Shown: one piece after another, positions 49,181-59,375 of the stretch
How positions within the stretch are numbered: position 1 is the first letter of the stretch
Layout of the letters: each line of letters begins with the position of its first letter
NCBI GenBank assembly: GCA_902541365.1
Contig: CACBQK010000003.1
Location: forward strand, 48,648-112,647
Source: an uncultured SAR86 cluster bacterium
Lineage (GTDB): Bacteria > Pseudomonadota > Gammaproteobacteria > Magnimaribacterales > D2472
Direction of reading: 5' to 3'
Length of the DNA stretch: 64,000 bases
Position numbers and translations under genes: made by a program
The notes under the pieces: generated by a model
Told to the model about the DNA's origin: nothing
The model's database searches: none
The model's input: the letters and a program-made list of their open reading frames with translations, nothing else

Positions 49181-51370
49181 TTATTTTTTCTTAGCTTCAT
49201 TAACATCTCGAACGCAGCTTGAAACAATTTTCATTGATCTTACTTTTTGCATTATCTTTTTAAGCTCATCTAGGTCAATTATTTCAATATCAAAACTAAA
49301 TTCTGTAAGCTTGCTTCCTGCTGACTTAGAAACAACTGAGATTATATTTATGTCAGATTTTGTAAAAGTTGATGCGATATCTGCTAGAACTCCCGGACCA
49401 CTCTCGCTAAGTACCTTGATGTGGCATGGTCTTATCTGTTTCTTATTAGTCTTTGACCAAAAAGTGGGTATGTACCTTTCTTTATCTTGTTTATAGGGAG
49501 TAATCTCATTACATCTTGAATGATGAATAACAATGCCCCTCTCTGTATCAGAATGGGCAACTATTGAATCACCCTCTATTGGCATACAACATTTCCCATA
49601 AGTTACGCTCAAGCCATCAATCTTATTATTTTTTAATTCAAAAGATTTCACTGTTTTGGTTTTATCTTTCCTGATTTGGAGACCATCAAAAAATCTTTCT
49701 GCAACGATAGTACTTGTTTTTCTTCCTAGTCCAATATCTGTAAGCAACTGATTCAATGACTTAACACCTGTTTTCCGCAAAATATTCGTAAGAATATTAC
49801 CTCTATACTCTTTTAATGCTTTACCCGATCTTTTCAACTCACTTTCTAGGAGCAGTTTTCCTGCTTTTCGTGCTGATGATGTCTTTTGGTGCCTTAGTTG
49901 GGCTCTTATTGCTGTCCTGGCTTTACTCGTAACAACAAAATTAAGCCATCCTGGATCTACAGTCGCTTTTTTATCTGTTTCTATTTCGACAGTTTGCCCA
50001 CTTTCCAGCTGAACATTTAAAGGTGCATACTTTCTGTTTATCTTGCAGCCAACTAGACTGTTACCAATATCAGTATGGACTTCATAAGCAAAATCTACAG
50101 GAGTTGAACCAGTCTTAAGATTAAAAATCTGTCCTTTAGGAGAAAAAACATAAACCTCATCTGAGAAAAGATCTGTTTTAATTGACTCAACAAAATCCTC
50201 TGTACTTGGTGATTTGTCATGTAAATCTTGTAAGCTTTCCATCCAGTTCCTAATATGAAAGGAACTGTCATTTATATCCTTATTCTTATAACTTGCATGT
50301 GCACAAATACCATTTTCTGCAATAAGCTCCATACTTTTAGTTTGTATTTGTACTTCGATGGGTATCGAATCAAGAGCTAATAATGTTGTATGCAGTGCCT
50401 GGTATCCATTTGATTTAGGAATAGCTATGTAATCTTTAAATCTTTGTTCGATTGGTTTGTAGTAATTATGAATCAAGCCAAGAGACTTATAACAATCCTC
50501 AACAGAATTAACAATAATCCTAAATCCATAGACATCTAACACCTCAGAAAATGGTTTATGTTTAGTTTTAATCTTTCTATAAATGCTAAATAGATTTTTT
50601 TCTCTACCTTTTACTGTTGACATGATTTGATTAGTCGTTAAATGACTTTTTATCTCTTTTCTAATCTTATAAACAATTTTTTTTCTTCCGCCACTAGATT
50701 TTTTTATTGCTGATCTGAGCATTTCTGCTCTGAGAGGATGCAAACAATCAAACGCTAGATCCTCTAGCTCAGCTCGGACTTTCTGCATACCAATTCGAAG
50801 TGCGACTGGTCCATATATTTCAAGAGTTTCCTTCGCAACTCTTATTTGTTTATTTCTTGGAAGAAAGTCAATTGTTCGCATGTTGTGCAATCTATCTGCA
50901 AGCTTGACTACAATAACGCGCACATCTTTTGCCATGGCAAGAGCCATTTTCTGGAAACTGTTTATATCTCTCTCAGCTTTAGACTGGAAATCTAGTTTTC
51001 CAATCTTGCTAACACCATCGACTATTTCTGATACGTCTTTACCAAAGATTTTATCAATATTTCTTTTTTCAATATTACAATCTTCTAGTACGTCATGCAT
51101 GAGACCTGCACAAATTGAATCAACATCCATATTCATCTCGACTAATATCCTTGCAACTTCTAGTGGGTGACTGATGTATGGTTTACCATCCATTCTTTCT
51201 TGGCCATCATGAGCATTGGAAGCAAAAGTATAAGCTTGCCTCATGAGATTAACTTGATTGCGAGAGAAGTCTTTCTTTAGTCTGGTGTATAAATCATTTG
51301 GGAAACGAAGAAGTTCCTTAGATTTAAAATTTGTATCTAAATGTTGACCTTGGAGAACTCTTTCACTCAA
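49181..51370 (-). CDS. spoT: Bifunctional (p)ppGpp synthetase/hydrolase
   Basis: HD domain (HPLEVARILVEM, GLMHDVLEDC), synthetase RFKDYIAIPKSNGYQALHTT, TGS and C-terminal ACT domains. Confidence 0.95.
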   Translation of the reverse strand: MSERVLQGQHLDTNFKSKELLRFPNDLYTRLKKDFSRNQVNLMRQAYTFASNAHDGQERMDGKPYISHPLEVARILVEMNMDVDSICAGLMHDVLEDCNIEKRNIDKIFGKDVSEIVDGVSKIGKLDFQSKAERDINSFQKMALAMAKDVRVIVVKLADRLHNMRTIDFLPRNKQIRVAKETLEIYGPVALRIGMQKVRAELEDLAFDCLHPLRAEMLRSAIKKSSGGRKKIVYKIRKEIKSHLTTNQIMSTVKGREKNLFSIYRKIKTKHKPFSEVLDVYGFRIIVNSVEDCYKSLGLIHNYYKPIEQRFKDYIAIPKSNGYQALHTTLLALDSIPIEVQIQTKSMELIAENGICAHASYKNKDINDSSFHIRNWMESLQDLHDKSPSTEDFVESIKTDLFSDEVYVFSPKGQIFNLKTGSTPVDFAYEVHTDIGNSLVGCKINRKYAPLNVQLESGQTVEIETDKKATVDPGWLNFVVTSKARTAIRAQLRHQKTSSARKAGKLLLESELKRSGKALKEYRGNILTNILRKTGVKSLNQLLTDIGLGRKTSTIVAERFFDGLQIRKDKTKTVKSFELKNNKIDGLSVTYGKCCMPIEGDSIVAHSDTERGIVIHHSRCNEITPYKQDKERYIPTFWSKTNKKQIRPCHIKVLSESGPGVLADIASTFTKSDINIISVVSKSAGSKLTEFSFDIEIIDLDELKKIMQKVRSMKIVSSCVRDVNEAKKK

Positions 51371-51388
51371 AATAGTTCTCCGAAAAGT

Positions 51389-51658
51389 TTATCCAATTAT
51401 GTCTGACTCTTTAGGCTTTGAAGTAGAAAATTGATCTAAGAGCACATCTTCTTCAAGTGTTTTCTCTAGGGTTTCGGCATCTATTAAGCCCTCTTCAATT
51501 TCCCTGAGAGCTATTAATGTGTTTTTATCATTATTTGTTTCAACCATTGGCTCTCTACTGGTAGTTGATAGCTGTCTAGCTCTTCCAGATGCCAAAAGGA
51601 TTAAATCAAACCTACTCGGTACGTGCTCTAAGCACTTTTCTACTGTTATTCTTGCCAT
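51389..51658 (-). CDS. rpoZ: RNA polymerase omega subunit
   Basis: [30 protein letters not shown]. Confidence 0.95.
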   Translation of the reverse strand: MARITVEKCLEHVPSRFDLILLASGRARQLSTTSREPMVETNNDKNTLIALREIEEGLIDAETLEKTLEEDVLLDQFSTSKPKESDIIG

Positions 51659-51698
51659 ATATTTCTCCTAGAAGCGTATTTTAATTGCAAATTACCTT

Positions 51699-52328
51699 TT
51701 AAGACAACAAATCTTGCAATATCTTTAGTTTTTTATCACGTGAGTAATCTATATAGTCATTATTTATAACCATTTCAAGCAATTCTTCAATGGCATGTTC
51801 AAATACATCATTTATAACAAAATAATCGTATTCCTCTGCTTCACCTAACTCTTTTAAAGCATTTTTCATCCTTTTTTCAATGACGCCTTTTGAGTCAAGA
51901 CCTCTTTTTTGGATTCGCCTTCTTAGTTCATCAATTGATGGCGGTAAGATAAACATTGACCTAAATTCAATATTTCTACTTCGTAGTTTTTGAAATCCTT
52001 GAACATCTATTTCTAAAAAGACATTTATTCCTTGATTTATATTCTTATCAATAAAGTCTTTTGATGTTCCGTATTTATAGTCATGAACCTCAGCAGTCTC
52101 AATAAAGTTTCCAGCTTCATAAAGCTCATCAAATATTTCATTTGATACAAAAAAATAATCGTTGCCATCTATATCACCTTCTCTTGGTAATCTGGTTGTA
52201 TGAGAAACAGAAAATGTTGACTTCATGTTCTTATCATTTAGTTTTTTTATAACATTCTTAATAATAGAAGTTTTTCCAGCTCCTGAGGGAGCTGAAATAA
52301 CTATAAGTTGGCCTTTTTCATTCGACAT
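51699..52328 (-). CDS. gmk: Guanylate kinase
   Basis: LIVISAPSGAGKTSIIKNVI, FSVSHTTRLPREGDIDGNDYFFV. Confidence 0.96.
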   Translation of the reverse strand: MSNEKGQLIVISAPSGAGKTSIIKNVIKKLNDKNMKSTFSVSHTTRLPREGDIDGNDYFFVSNEIFDELYEAGNFIETAEVHDYKYGTSKDFIDKNINQGINVFLEIDVQGFQKLRSRNIEFRSMFILPPSIDELRRRIQKRGLDSKGVIEKRMKNALKELGEAEEYDYFVINDVFEHAIEELLEMVINNDYIDYSRDKKLKILQDLLS

Positions 52329-53166
52329 TGCTTACCTGCTCTCTCATTTCTTCAATATATATCTTGATATCCAGGGCATACTCTTTCTCTTTACTAAAAG
52401 TTACTTTAGCAAGAATTGTGTTCACTTCACGAAGCATTTCTAAAAGAATAAAATCTATTTTCTTTCCTTTTGCTTGTTTAGATTCTAGCTCTGCTAATAA
52501 AGAGGATTTATGAAACCTTAATCTGTCGATCTCTTCTGAGATATCAGATTTGATAATTTGATTGACTACTTCATTTGAAATAGATTCATCCGATACAACA
52601 AAACTTGATAAATTTAGCTTGTTTAAAATACTTTTTTTTCTTTTATGTTTGTTCTTAGCTACACCATTAGCAAGGGATATTAGATTTTTATGAATCTTTT
52701 TTATTCTGTCGGTGAATGTTTTTTTTATTTTATTACCTTCAATTTCTTTATTTTCAATTAGGGCAATTAATGCCTCTTTAAAAACTTTTTTAATAATATT
52801 TTCTGAAAAAGCTGATTTCTCTTTATCTATAAAGATATCAGGGATATCTTTTATATCTGAGAAATTGAGATTCTTTATATCCAAATCAGATTTATTCAAT
52901 TCTTTTTTAATTTCTTTAATTAATGTTTTGTTTAGGACAAAAGAAGGCTGGCCAATAGTCTCAACATTAAAGTTAATTTCTAAATTACCTCTATGAACTT
53001 TTTTTGAAACTAAGTCTCTTATGACTAACTCAACTTTCGGCAATATAAAGTTTGATTTAAAATTTATGTCTAGAGATTTACCGTTAACCGACTTTATATC
53101 ACATGATATTGAATAGCCATTATGATTATGGTTAGTGGAAACATATGCGGTCATACTTCTAAGCAT
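52318..53166 (-). CDS. yicC: YicC family endoribonuclease-like protein
   Basis: MLRSMTAY start, SVNGKSLDINFK, C-terminal EEMREQVSNVE. Confidence 0.92.
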   Translation of the reverse strand: MLRSMTAYVSTNHNHNGYSISCDIKSVNGKSLDINFKSNFILPKVELVIRDLVSKKVHRGNLEINFNVETIGQPSFVLNKTLIKEIKKELNKSDLDIKNLNFSDIKDIPDIFIDKEKSAFSENIIKKVFKEALIALIENKEIEGNKIKKTFTDRIKKIHKNLISLANGVAKNKHKRKKSILNKLNLSSFVVSDESISNEVVNQIIKSDISEEIDRLRFHKSSLLAELESKQAKGKKIDFILLEMLREVNTILAKVTFSKEKEYALDIKIYIEEMREQVSNVE

Positions 53167-53192
53167 ACGTATATTGTATTTGTTTAGTGAGC

Positions 53193-55193
53193 CTAATTAA
53201 ATAAAGTAACTATTAGACCATCAACTGGCAGAAGACCAGCAATAACTAAACTTACAATTGCCATTACATTAATTAAGATATTCATCGCAGGTCCGGAAGT
53301 ATCTTTAAATGGGTCTCCAACTGTGTCGCCCACAACTGCAGCAGCATGGGTTTCTGAACCTTTTCCACCGAGATTTCCTTTCTCAATATATTTCTTAGCA
53401 TTATCCCAAGCTCCTCCAGCGTTAGCCATCATTAGAGCAAGAAGGACACAACCAAGTAATCCTCCGGCTAACATTCCGCCAAGGGCCTTTGCTCCTAATA
53501 AGAAACCAACTAGTGGAGGCATTGAAACTGCAATAACTCCTGGTAAAAGCATTCTTTGTAATGCTGCTCTTGTAGCAATCTCAACACATTTGTCAGTATC
53601 TGGCTCTCCTGTACCCTCTAATATTCCTGGAATCTCTCTAAACTGTCTTCTTATCTCATTGATCATCTCAAATGCTGCATCACCTACAGCAGTCATTGTT
53701 ATTGAGGAAACTAAAAATGGTATAGAGCCTCCGATAAACATTCCTACTAAAACAATTGGATCAGATAAAATCAACTGGAATCCATCATTATTTACGCCAA
53801 CTACTTGAACAAAAGCTGCGATTATAGCTAATGCAGCCAAGGCAGCTGCTCCTATCGCAAACCCCTTTCCAATGGCGGCAGTTGTATTCCCAAGCTCATC
53901 TAAAGAATCAGTAATTTCTCTAACATCTTCTCCCATCCCTGACATCTCAGCAATTCCACCAGCATTGTCAGCGACAGGACCATATGCATCAATTGCCATT
54001 GTTATGCCAACTGTAGCAAGCATTCCAACTGCTGCAATGCCTACTCCATATAAATCAAATAATGTTGTAGAGATAAAAATAATTGTTGCCAAAATTAAGA
54101 TAGGAATTACAACGGACTGCATTCCAACCGAAAGACCAGAAATCATGACAGTTGCAGATCCTGTCTCACCTGATTTTGCAATCTTCTCTACAGGTGTGCT
54201 ACCAGTATAATATTCAGTTATTAATCCAATTAATACTCCTCCAACTGCTCCTGTAAGAACACAAAACCAAACATTTAATGAAATATCCAAGTATGAAATT
54301 AATCCAAAAGCTAAGGCTATAAAAATAACTGGAGAGCCTATTGTTCCAGTCCTCAATGCTGCAGCAGGTGCTTTCGCAGATTGAGCCCTAACAATTAAGA
54401 TACCTAAAATTGATGATATTAAACCAATAGACGCTAGTGCTAGAGGTAAGCTCATCAAAGGACCATTATTTCCTTCTGTCATAGTGTATGCAATTGCTAT
54501 AGTTGCGATCATTGAGCCGCAATATGATTCAAAAATATCTGAGCCCATTCCTGCAACATCGCCAACATTGTCTCCAACATTATCTGCAATTACTCCTGGA
54601 TTTCGTGGATCATCTTCAGGTATTCCTGCTTCGACTTTTCCAACAAGGTCAGCTCCTACATCAGCGCTTTTGGTAAAGATTCCTCCGCCAACCCTTGAGA
54701 ATAGTGCTACAACTGAAGCTCCCATTCCAAATCCTTCAAGATAATGACCTTCTCCTAAAAAATAAAATAATCCTCCCAATCCAAGAAGACCCAAAGAGGC
54801 AACACAGAGACCCATTATTGATCCACCGTAAAACGAAATAGATAAAGCTGAAGCTGCTCCATTTTCTTGAGCTGCTGCAGCTGTTCTGGTATTAGCTTTA
54901 GTTGCGGCATACATTCCAATAAATCCAGCTAAAGCTGAACTTGAAGCGCCAACTAAGACTGCAGTTGCTGTTTCCCAACCCAGAGCAAGGAAAACTAAAA
55001 CAGCTAAAACAAGAACGAAAACAACCAAATAGGTATACTCAGTTTTCATAAAACTCATTGCACCTGAATGAATCATGTCACCGATTTTCTTTACTTCAGG
55101 ATTTCCTTCTGGATAGCTAAGAACAACTCTAAATAATCCTAGGGCTATAAGAAGACCTATGAGACCTAAAAGTGGTGGAATGAATGCTGACAT
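53193..55193 (-). CDS. hppA: Membrane-bound pyrophosphatase (apparently K+-dependent subtype; H+ or Na+ pumping)
   Basis: Multi-[58 protein letters not shown] signature. Confidence 0.95.
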   Translation of the reverse strand: MSAFIPPLLGLIGLLIALGLFRVVLSYPEGNPEVKKIGDMIHSGAMSFMKTEYTYLVVFVLVLAVLVFLALGWETATAVLVGASSSALAGFIGMYAATKANTRTAAAAQENGAASALSISFYGGSIMGLCVASLGLLGLGGLFYFLGEGHYLEGFGMGASVVALFSRVGGGIFTKSADVGADLVGKVEAGIPEDDPRNPGVIADNVGDNVGDVAGMGSDIFESYCGSMIATIAIAYTMTEGNNGPLMSLPLALASIGLISSILGILIVRAQSAKAPAAALRTGTIGSPVIFIALAFGLISYLDISLNVWFCVLTGAVGGVLIGLITEYYTGSTPVEKIAKSGETGSATVMISGLSVGMQSVVIPILILATIIFISTTLFDLYGVGIAAVGMLATVGITMAIDAYGPVADNAGGIAEMSGMGEDVREITDSLDELGNTTAAIGKGFAIGAAALAALAIIAAFVQVVGVNNDGFQLILSDPIVLVGMFIGGSIPFLVSSITMTAVGDAAFEMINEIRRQFREIPGILEGTGEPDTDKCVEIATRAALQRMLLPGVIAVSMPPLVGFLLGAKALGGMLAGGLLGCVLLALMMANAGGAWDNAKKYIEKGNLGGKGSETHAAAVVGDTVGDPFKDTSGPAMNILINVMAIVSLVIAGLLPVDGLIVTLFN

Positions 55194-55230
55194 ATTTTAC
55201 TCCGAAAAATTTAAACGAATTTTATCAAAT

Positions 55231-56487
55231 TTATGTTTTATTAAACACCATTTCGTCAAAAGAATTCTCTGACTTAGCAACCACACAGGCAACTGTTGCA
55301 TCACCTGTGACGTTCACAGATGTTCTAATCATATCTAGAATTCTATCAACAGCTAATATTATTCCAATTGCTTCTAGAGGAAGACCGAACTGTTGAAGGA
55401 TTATTACAAGAGTTATAGTTCCTGCAGAAGGCACTGCTGCAGTTCCTATCGATGTTACAACTGCCAATAGGACTATTTGAACATACTGTATTAAAGTTAA
55501 ATCAATCCCTGAAATCTGGGCGATAAAAACGGTTGCCATACCCTGCATAATTGCAGTTCCATCCATATTAATTGTTGCACCAACTGGAACAACGAAAGAA
55601 GCTATATCTTTTTTAACACCCATATCCTGGTTAACAGTCTTTAACGTCACCGGAATTGTTGCCGCACTTGAAGAAGTAGAAAAAGCGAATATTGCAGCAT
55701 CTTTCATTTTATAAAAGAAATGTAATGGATTTATGGAAGCAAAAAATCTTAAGATCAGCGAATAAGTAACAAATGCATGAAAAAGAAGAACTGATATTAA
55801 TAAAATTACATACATGAATACATCTTGGAAAATATTAAAACCGTCTGTAATGACAAACTTTCCAATTAAACAGAAGACACCAACTGGAGCAAATTTCATA
55901 ACCATTAATACCAATTGAAGAAAAACCGTATTAAGTTTTTCAAATGACTCTGACAAGTTTCCCGTTAAGTGATTTGTTTTATTTAAAGCTAGGCCAAAGA
56001 GAATACTAAAAAAGACAATTGCTAACATCTGATTTTTAGCCATTGCATCTATTATGTTTGCTGGAACTATATTAACAATTGTTTGATATATCCCCTGTCC
56101 TTCTGGCAAATCTTTCAACGCAACAGTATCTGCCATCAAATAACCAGAACCAGGCTGAAAAATCGATCCAACCATAAGAGAAATTGATACTGCTATTGCT
56201 GTAGTAAGCAAATATAAGGCAATAGTTTTTGAAGCAATATTTCCAAAGCTTTTCAAACTTGATAGGGAAGCAATACCGGATACTAGCGAGAAAAATACTA
56301 ACGGGACTACCATTAGTTTTAAAAGATTTATAAAGATTTCACCGCCAAGTTTAAAAATATATTCAAAAATAAAATCTTTGAGGTCATCTGAAAAAGAGCT
56401 CGAATAATATAAAATAGCGCCTATTAGAGCGCCTAAAAACATTGCAATTAATACGTTTCTAGTTAGATTTTTGGGTGCATCAAGCAT
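55231..56487 (-). CDS. Dicarboxylate/amino acid:cation (Na+/H+) symporter, DAACS family
   Basis: FAFSTSSSAATIPVTL, GATINMDGTAIMQG, VPSAGTITLVIILQQFGLP. Confidence 0.92.
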   Translation of the reverse strand: MLDAPKNLTRNVLIAMFLGALIGAILYYSSSFSDDLKDFIFEYIFKLGGEIFINLLKLMVVPLVFFSLVSGIASLSSLKSFGNIASKTIALYLLTTAIAVSISLMVGSIFQPGSGYLMADTVALKDLPEGQGIYQTIVNIVPANIIDAMAKNQMLAIVFFSILFGLALNKTNHLTGNLSESFEKLNTVFLQLVLMVMKFAPVGVFCLIGKFVITDGFNIFQDVFMYVILLISVLLFHAFVTYSLILRFFASINPLHFFYKMKDAAIFAFSTSSSAATIPVTLKTVNQDMGVKKDIASFVVPVGATINMDGTAIMQGMATVFIAQISGIDLTLIQYVQIVLLAVVTSIGTAAVPSAGTITLVIILQQFGLPLEAIGIILAVDRILDMIRTSVNVTGDATVACVVAKSENSFDEMVFNKT

Positions 56488-56660
56488 TATGATATCTCAA
56501 CCATATCAAAATCTTCCTTTCCAACACCACAGTCTGGACATATCCAATCTTCAGGAACATCTTCCCATTTAGTTCCAGGTTCAATGCCATCTTCAGGCCA
56601 GCCTTCAGCTTCATCATAGATTAACCCACAAACAATGCATTCCCATTTTTTATAGTCCAT
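56487..56660 (-). CDS. Rubredoxin (57 aa; below the ORF-track cutoff)
   Basis: Manual translation [57 protein letters not shown]; CxxCGxIY and CPxCGVGK. Confidence 0.95.
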   Translation of the reverse strand: MDYKKWECIVCGLIYDEAEGWPEDGIEPGTKWEDVPEDWICPDCGVGKEDFDMVEIS

Positions 56661-56732
56661 ATTTCATTTCTTAGTGTGTAAAAATTATAAAAAAGATCAG
56701 CGTATAATACCAAAATTGAGATACTTAAATAT

Positions 56733-57224
56733 ATGAAATTCAATAAATTAACCTCATGGGTTTCTGAGACTAAATCCCTTGAAGTTCAGAATAAAGAAAT
56801 TCTTTCCTGGTTAAATGAGCCTGGATCAATAACATCTAGAATCAAATCATTTTCAGATTTTAGATTAAAGCTTCTTAGAGATGGTCCTGGAGAGCTAGAT
56901 GCTGCTGAAGATGACCTTATTATTTCAAACTATGAAGAAAATAATATTAGAGAAGTAGTTCTTTATTCTGATGATGAGCCATTTATTTTTGCAAAAAGCA
57001 TCATACCGCTTGAAACAATTAGACTTGGTCTGGGCATTCTTGGGAACCTCAAAGAAAACCCATTAGGAGATATCCTTTTTTCAAATCCTGAAATTAAAAA
57101 AAAATATATGCTATTTGCTGAGTTTGAATCAAATAAAAAAAAATTCTATGGGAGAAAAGGCATATATACAGTTAAAGGTTATCCTTTTAGTGTTTGTGAA
57201 ATCTTTTTAATAAATGATTGCTGA
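56733..57224 (+). CDS. ubiC: Chorismate pyruvate-lyase
   Basis: WLNEPGSITSRIKS, AKSIIPLETI, GNLKENPLGDILF; upstream of ubiA. Confidence 0.87.
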   Translation: MKFNKLTSWVSETKSLEVQNKEILSWLNEPGSITSRIKSFSDFRLKLLRDGPGELDAAEDDLIISNYEENNIREVVLYSDDEPFIFAKSIIPLETIRLGLGILGNLKENPLGDILFSNPEIKKKYMLFAEFESNKKKFYGRKGIYTVKGYPFSVCEIFLINDC

Positions 57225-58071
57225 AAAAATAAGTGGATTTATTGGAATAACTCGGCTTGATAAGCCTATTGGTATTTATCTCCTTTTATGGCCTGCCCTA
57301 ATTGCTCTATTAATCTCAACTGAAGCATCCATTAATTACTCATTCGTAATCATTATTGTAATTGGATCAATTTTAGTGAGATCAACTGGATGCGTGATCA
57401 ATGATATATTTGATATGGAGTTTGATAAGAAAGTTGTAAGAACTAAAGAAAGGCCATTAGCGTCGGGCCAACTTAATAAGCGTGAAGCCTATTTTATATT
57501 TTTTTTACTTTCACTGTTTTCTTTGTTGCTTGTTTCCAGTTTAGAAAGACAAGCGCAGCTGGTTTGTTTATTCTTTGCAGTTTTCATAGTTTCCTACCCC
57601 TTAACAAAAAGATTCTTAAAAATCCCACAAATTTTTTTAGGATTAACTTTTGGTTCAAGTGTTCCAATTGTTTTTTCAATGAATGAGAAGTTGCTTGATG
57701 CCTCAATGTGGGTCTTGTACTTAGCTAATTTCTTCTGGATAGTTGCTTACGACTCATTTTATGCAATGAGCGATTACGATGATGATAAAAAATTAGGAGT
57801 GAACTCTTCTATTACTTACTGGGAACAAAAATCTCAAAACTATATTGTTCTATTTCAAAGCTTCTCTATCCTGTCTTTCATTTCTCTTGGTTACTTAAAT
57901 GATTTGGGTTTTGTTTGGTATTTGGCTATATTTTTTGCTGTTCTTCTCTTTTATTATCAACATTTAATATCAAGAAATAATGAGCACCTAAAAGCTTTTA
58001 AAAATAATAATTTTATAGGTTTATTATTTTTATTAGCTTTGTTGATTGAAAAATATAATATTTTTATTTAA
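57214..58071 (+). CDS. ubiA: 4-hydroxybenzoate octaprenyltransferase
   Basis: RLDKPIGIYLLLWPALIAL, GCVINDIFDMEFDKKVVRTKERPLASG. Confidence 0.95.
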   Translation: MIAEKISGFIGITRLDKPIGIYLLLWPALIALLISTEASINYSFVIIIVIGSILVRSTGCVINDIFDMEFDKKVVRTKERPLASGQLNKREAYFIFFLLSLFSLLLVSSLERQAQLVCLFFAVFIVSYPLTKRFLKIPQIFLGLTFGSSVPIVFSMNEKLLDASMWVLYLANFFWIVAYDSFYAMSDYDDDKKLGVNSSITYWEQKSQNYIVLFQSFSILSFISLGYLNDLGFVWYLAIFFAVLLFYYQHLISRNNEHLKAFKNNNFIGLLFLLALLIEKYNIFI

Positions 58072-58080
58072 TTTATAGAA

Positions 58081-58497
58081 ATGAAAACTCTTCCTAAAAC
58101 TTCAACGCATTTGAATGTGTGCGGGAGTAATTTCTTTAAACTAGGAAAATTGCTGCAAGATTTTAAAGATCCTAGGAAAAGTTTTGAGAAGTCTGTCGGA
58201 AAAAATGAAAAAGTTATTATAAAGTTTAATTTATTATCAAAAACTAAGCACACCCTAACTTATGAGGTAAAGCATATTCATCCTGAAGATAGCCTTAATG
58301 ATTACATAATCAGATTCTGTGTCTTCATTGATGCAAAAATGGTTGAAGTAATTTCCTTTCAGGGAGAGAAGCCTTTCCCTTTTTATATAAAAAATAAATC
58401 TGTTCTTCAGTCATCTGACGAAAAACATCAACAAAATACTTTCTTTTTTGACCTACTTGAGAATTTACTTACTTTTGCAGAAGAAATAATTGAATAA
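58081..58497 (+). CDS. DUF1249 (YqiB-like) protein
   Basis: 138 aa; N-terminal FFKLGKLLQ..., DYIIRFCVFIDAKMVEVISFQG; next to a YqiA-like esterase as in E. coli. Confidence 0.7.
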   Translation: MKTLPKTSTHLNVCGSNFFKLGKLLQDFKDPRKSFEKSVGKNEKVIIKFNLLSKTKHTLTYEVKHIHPEDSLNDYIIRFCVFIDAKMVEVISFQGEKPFPFYIKNKSVLQSSDEKHQQNTFFFDLLENLLTFAEEIIE

Positions 58498-59062
58498 AAA
58501 TATATTTTATTTTCATGGCTTTGCATCATCTGCTGATTCAACGAAGGCTATAGTTTTTGATAATTTTATAAAAGAAAAATTTCCAAATGTTTATCTGCAT
58601 ATCCCAAATATTGATAACTCTATAGAAAAATCTTTTATTCAGTTAAAAAAATTAGTAGAAGAGAATACAGGCGATAGATTATTTATTGGAAGCTCACTTG
58701 GTGGTTTTTATGCATCTTATTTTGCAGAAAAATTTGATTCAAGAGCTGTTTTAATTAACCCTGCATCAAACCCATATTTAGGTATGGAAATGTATTTAGG
58801 AAAGAACACTAACTTTTCAACAAATGAAGAGTTTTATCTAACTAAAAAAGATCTTGAAATATTGAAGCTGAATAATGTCTCAAAAATAAAATCCCCATTG
58901 AACTATTTAGTGCTAATTGAAACTGGTGATGATGTTATTCCATTTAAGTACACTCTTGATTTCTATAAAGGTTGTAATTTTTGTATCGTTGATGGGGGAA
59001 GTCATTCTTTTGATTCTTTCAAAGAAAAGCTCGAAATAATCACCAAATTTATGAAACTTTAA
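58490..59062 (+). CDS. YqiA-like esterase (TTG start)
   Basis: FYFHGFASSADSTKA, FIGSSLGGFYASYFAEKF. Confidence 0.85.
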   Translation: MNKNIFYFHGFASSADSTKAIVFDNFIKEKFPNVYLHIPNIDNSIEKSFIQLKKLVEENTGDRLFIGSSLGGFYASYFAEKFDSRAVLINPASNPYLGMEMYLGKNTNFSTNEEFYLTKKDLEILKLNNVSKIKSPLNYLVLIETGDDVIPFKYTLDFYKGCNFCIVDGGSHSFDSFKEKLEIITKFMKL

Positions 59063-59213
59063 AAATTCTTGTAACAATTCTGAAAATATTGCCCTTAATA
59101 TTAATATGTCTATTGCTTAGTTATTTCATTTGAGTAAACTTTACTTAGCATTTTAATTTGCACCATTTCCATGGTTAAAAAGGAACTCAATTATTTGAGT
59201 GAAGAGTTAAAAT

Positions 59214-59260
59214 CGTTCAACTTCTTAGGAAGTCGGAAGTAGGTGAAAACCGAAGGAACG
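59214..59260 (+). promoter_or_regulatory. glnA-type glutamine riboswitch aptamer, copy 1
   Basis: CGTTCAACTTCTTAGGAAGTCGGAAGTAGGTGAAAACCGAAGGAACG: P1 CGTTC/GAACG, P2 ACTTC/GAAGT, P3 GGT-GAAA-ACC; GGAAGTAGG...CCGAAGGAACG core. Confidence 0.85.
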
Positions 59261-59285
59261 CGCCCGTTAACAGGATAACGTTAAT

Positions 59286-59331
59286 CGTTCAACTCTTTAA
59301 GAGTCGGAAGTAAGCGAAAGCTGAAGGAACG
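59286..59331 (+). promoter_or_regulatory. glnA-type glutamine riboswitch aptamer, copy 2
   Basis: CGTTCAACTCTTTAAGAGTCGGAAGTAAGCGAAAGCTGAAGGAACG: same architecture with compensatory changes in P2 and P3; begins exactly 72 nt after copy 1. Confidence 0.85.
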
Positions 59332-59336
59332 CAACC

Positions 59337-59358
59337 GTTAAACCCGATCGAGTTTAAC
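59337..59358 (+). promoter_or_regulatory. Hairpin GTTAAAC-ccgatcga-GTTTAAC immediately 3' of the second aptamer
   Basis: Perfect 7-bp inverted repeat; no U-tract. Confidence 0.45.
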
Positions 59359-59375
59359 TTCAAAAATCCTGCAGA

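Noticed and set aside
53323-53808. 161-aa plus-strand ORF (plus 53872-54210 and 54484-54744)
   Set aside because: Antisense to strongly conserved hppA; low-complexity Ser/Pro/Ile composition typical of mirror ORFs.
59214-59331. Tandem 72-nt repeat as a short CRISPR-like or REP element
   Set aside because: Only two units, strong structured-RNA consensus and position upstream of glutamine synthetase fit the glnA riboswitch better.
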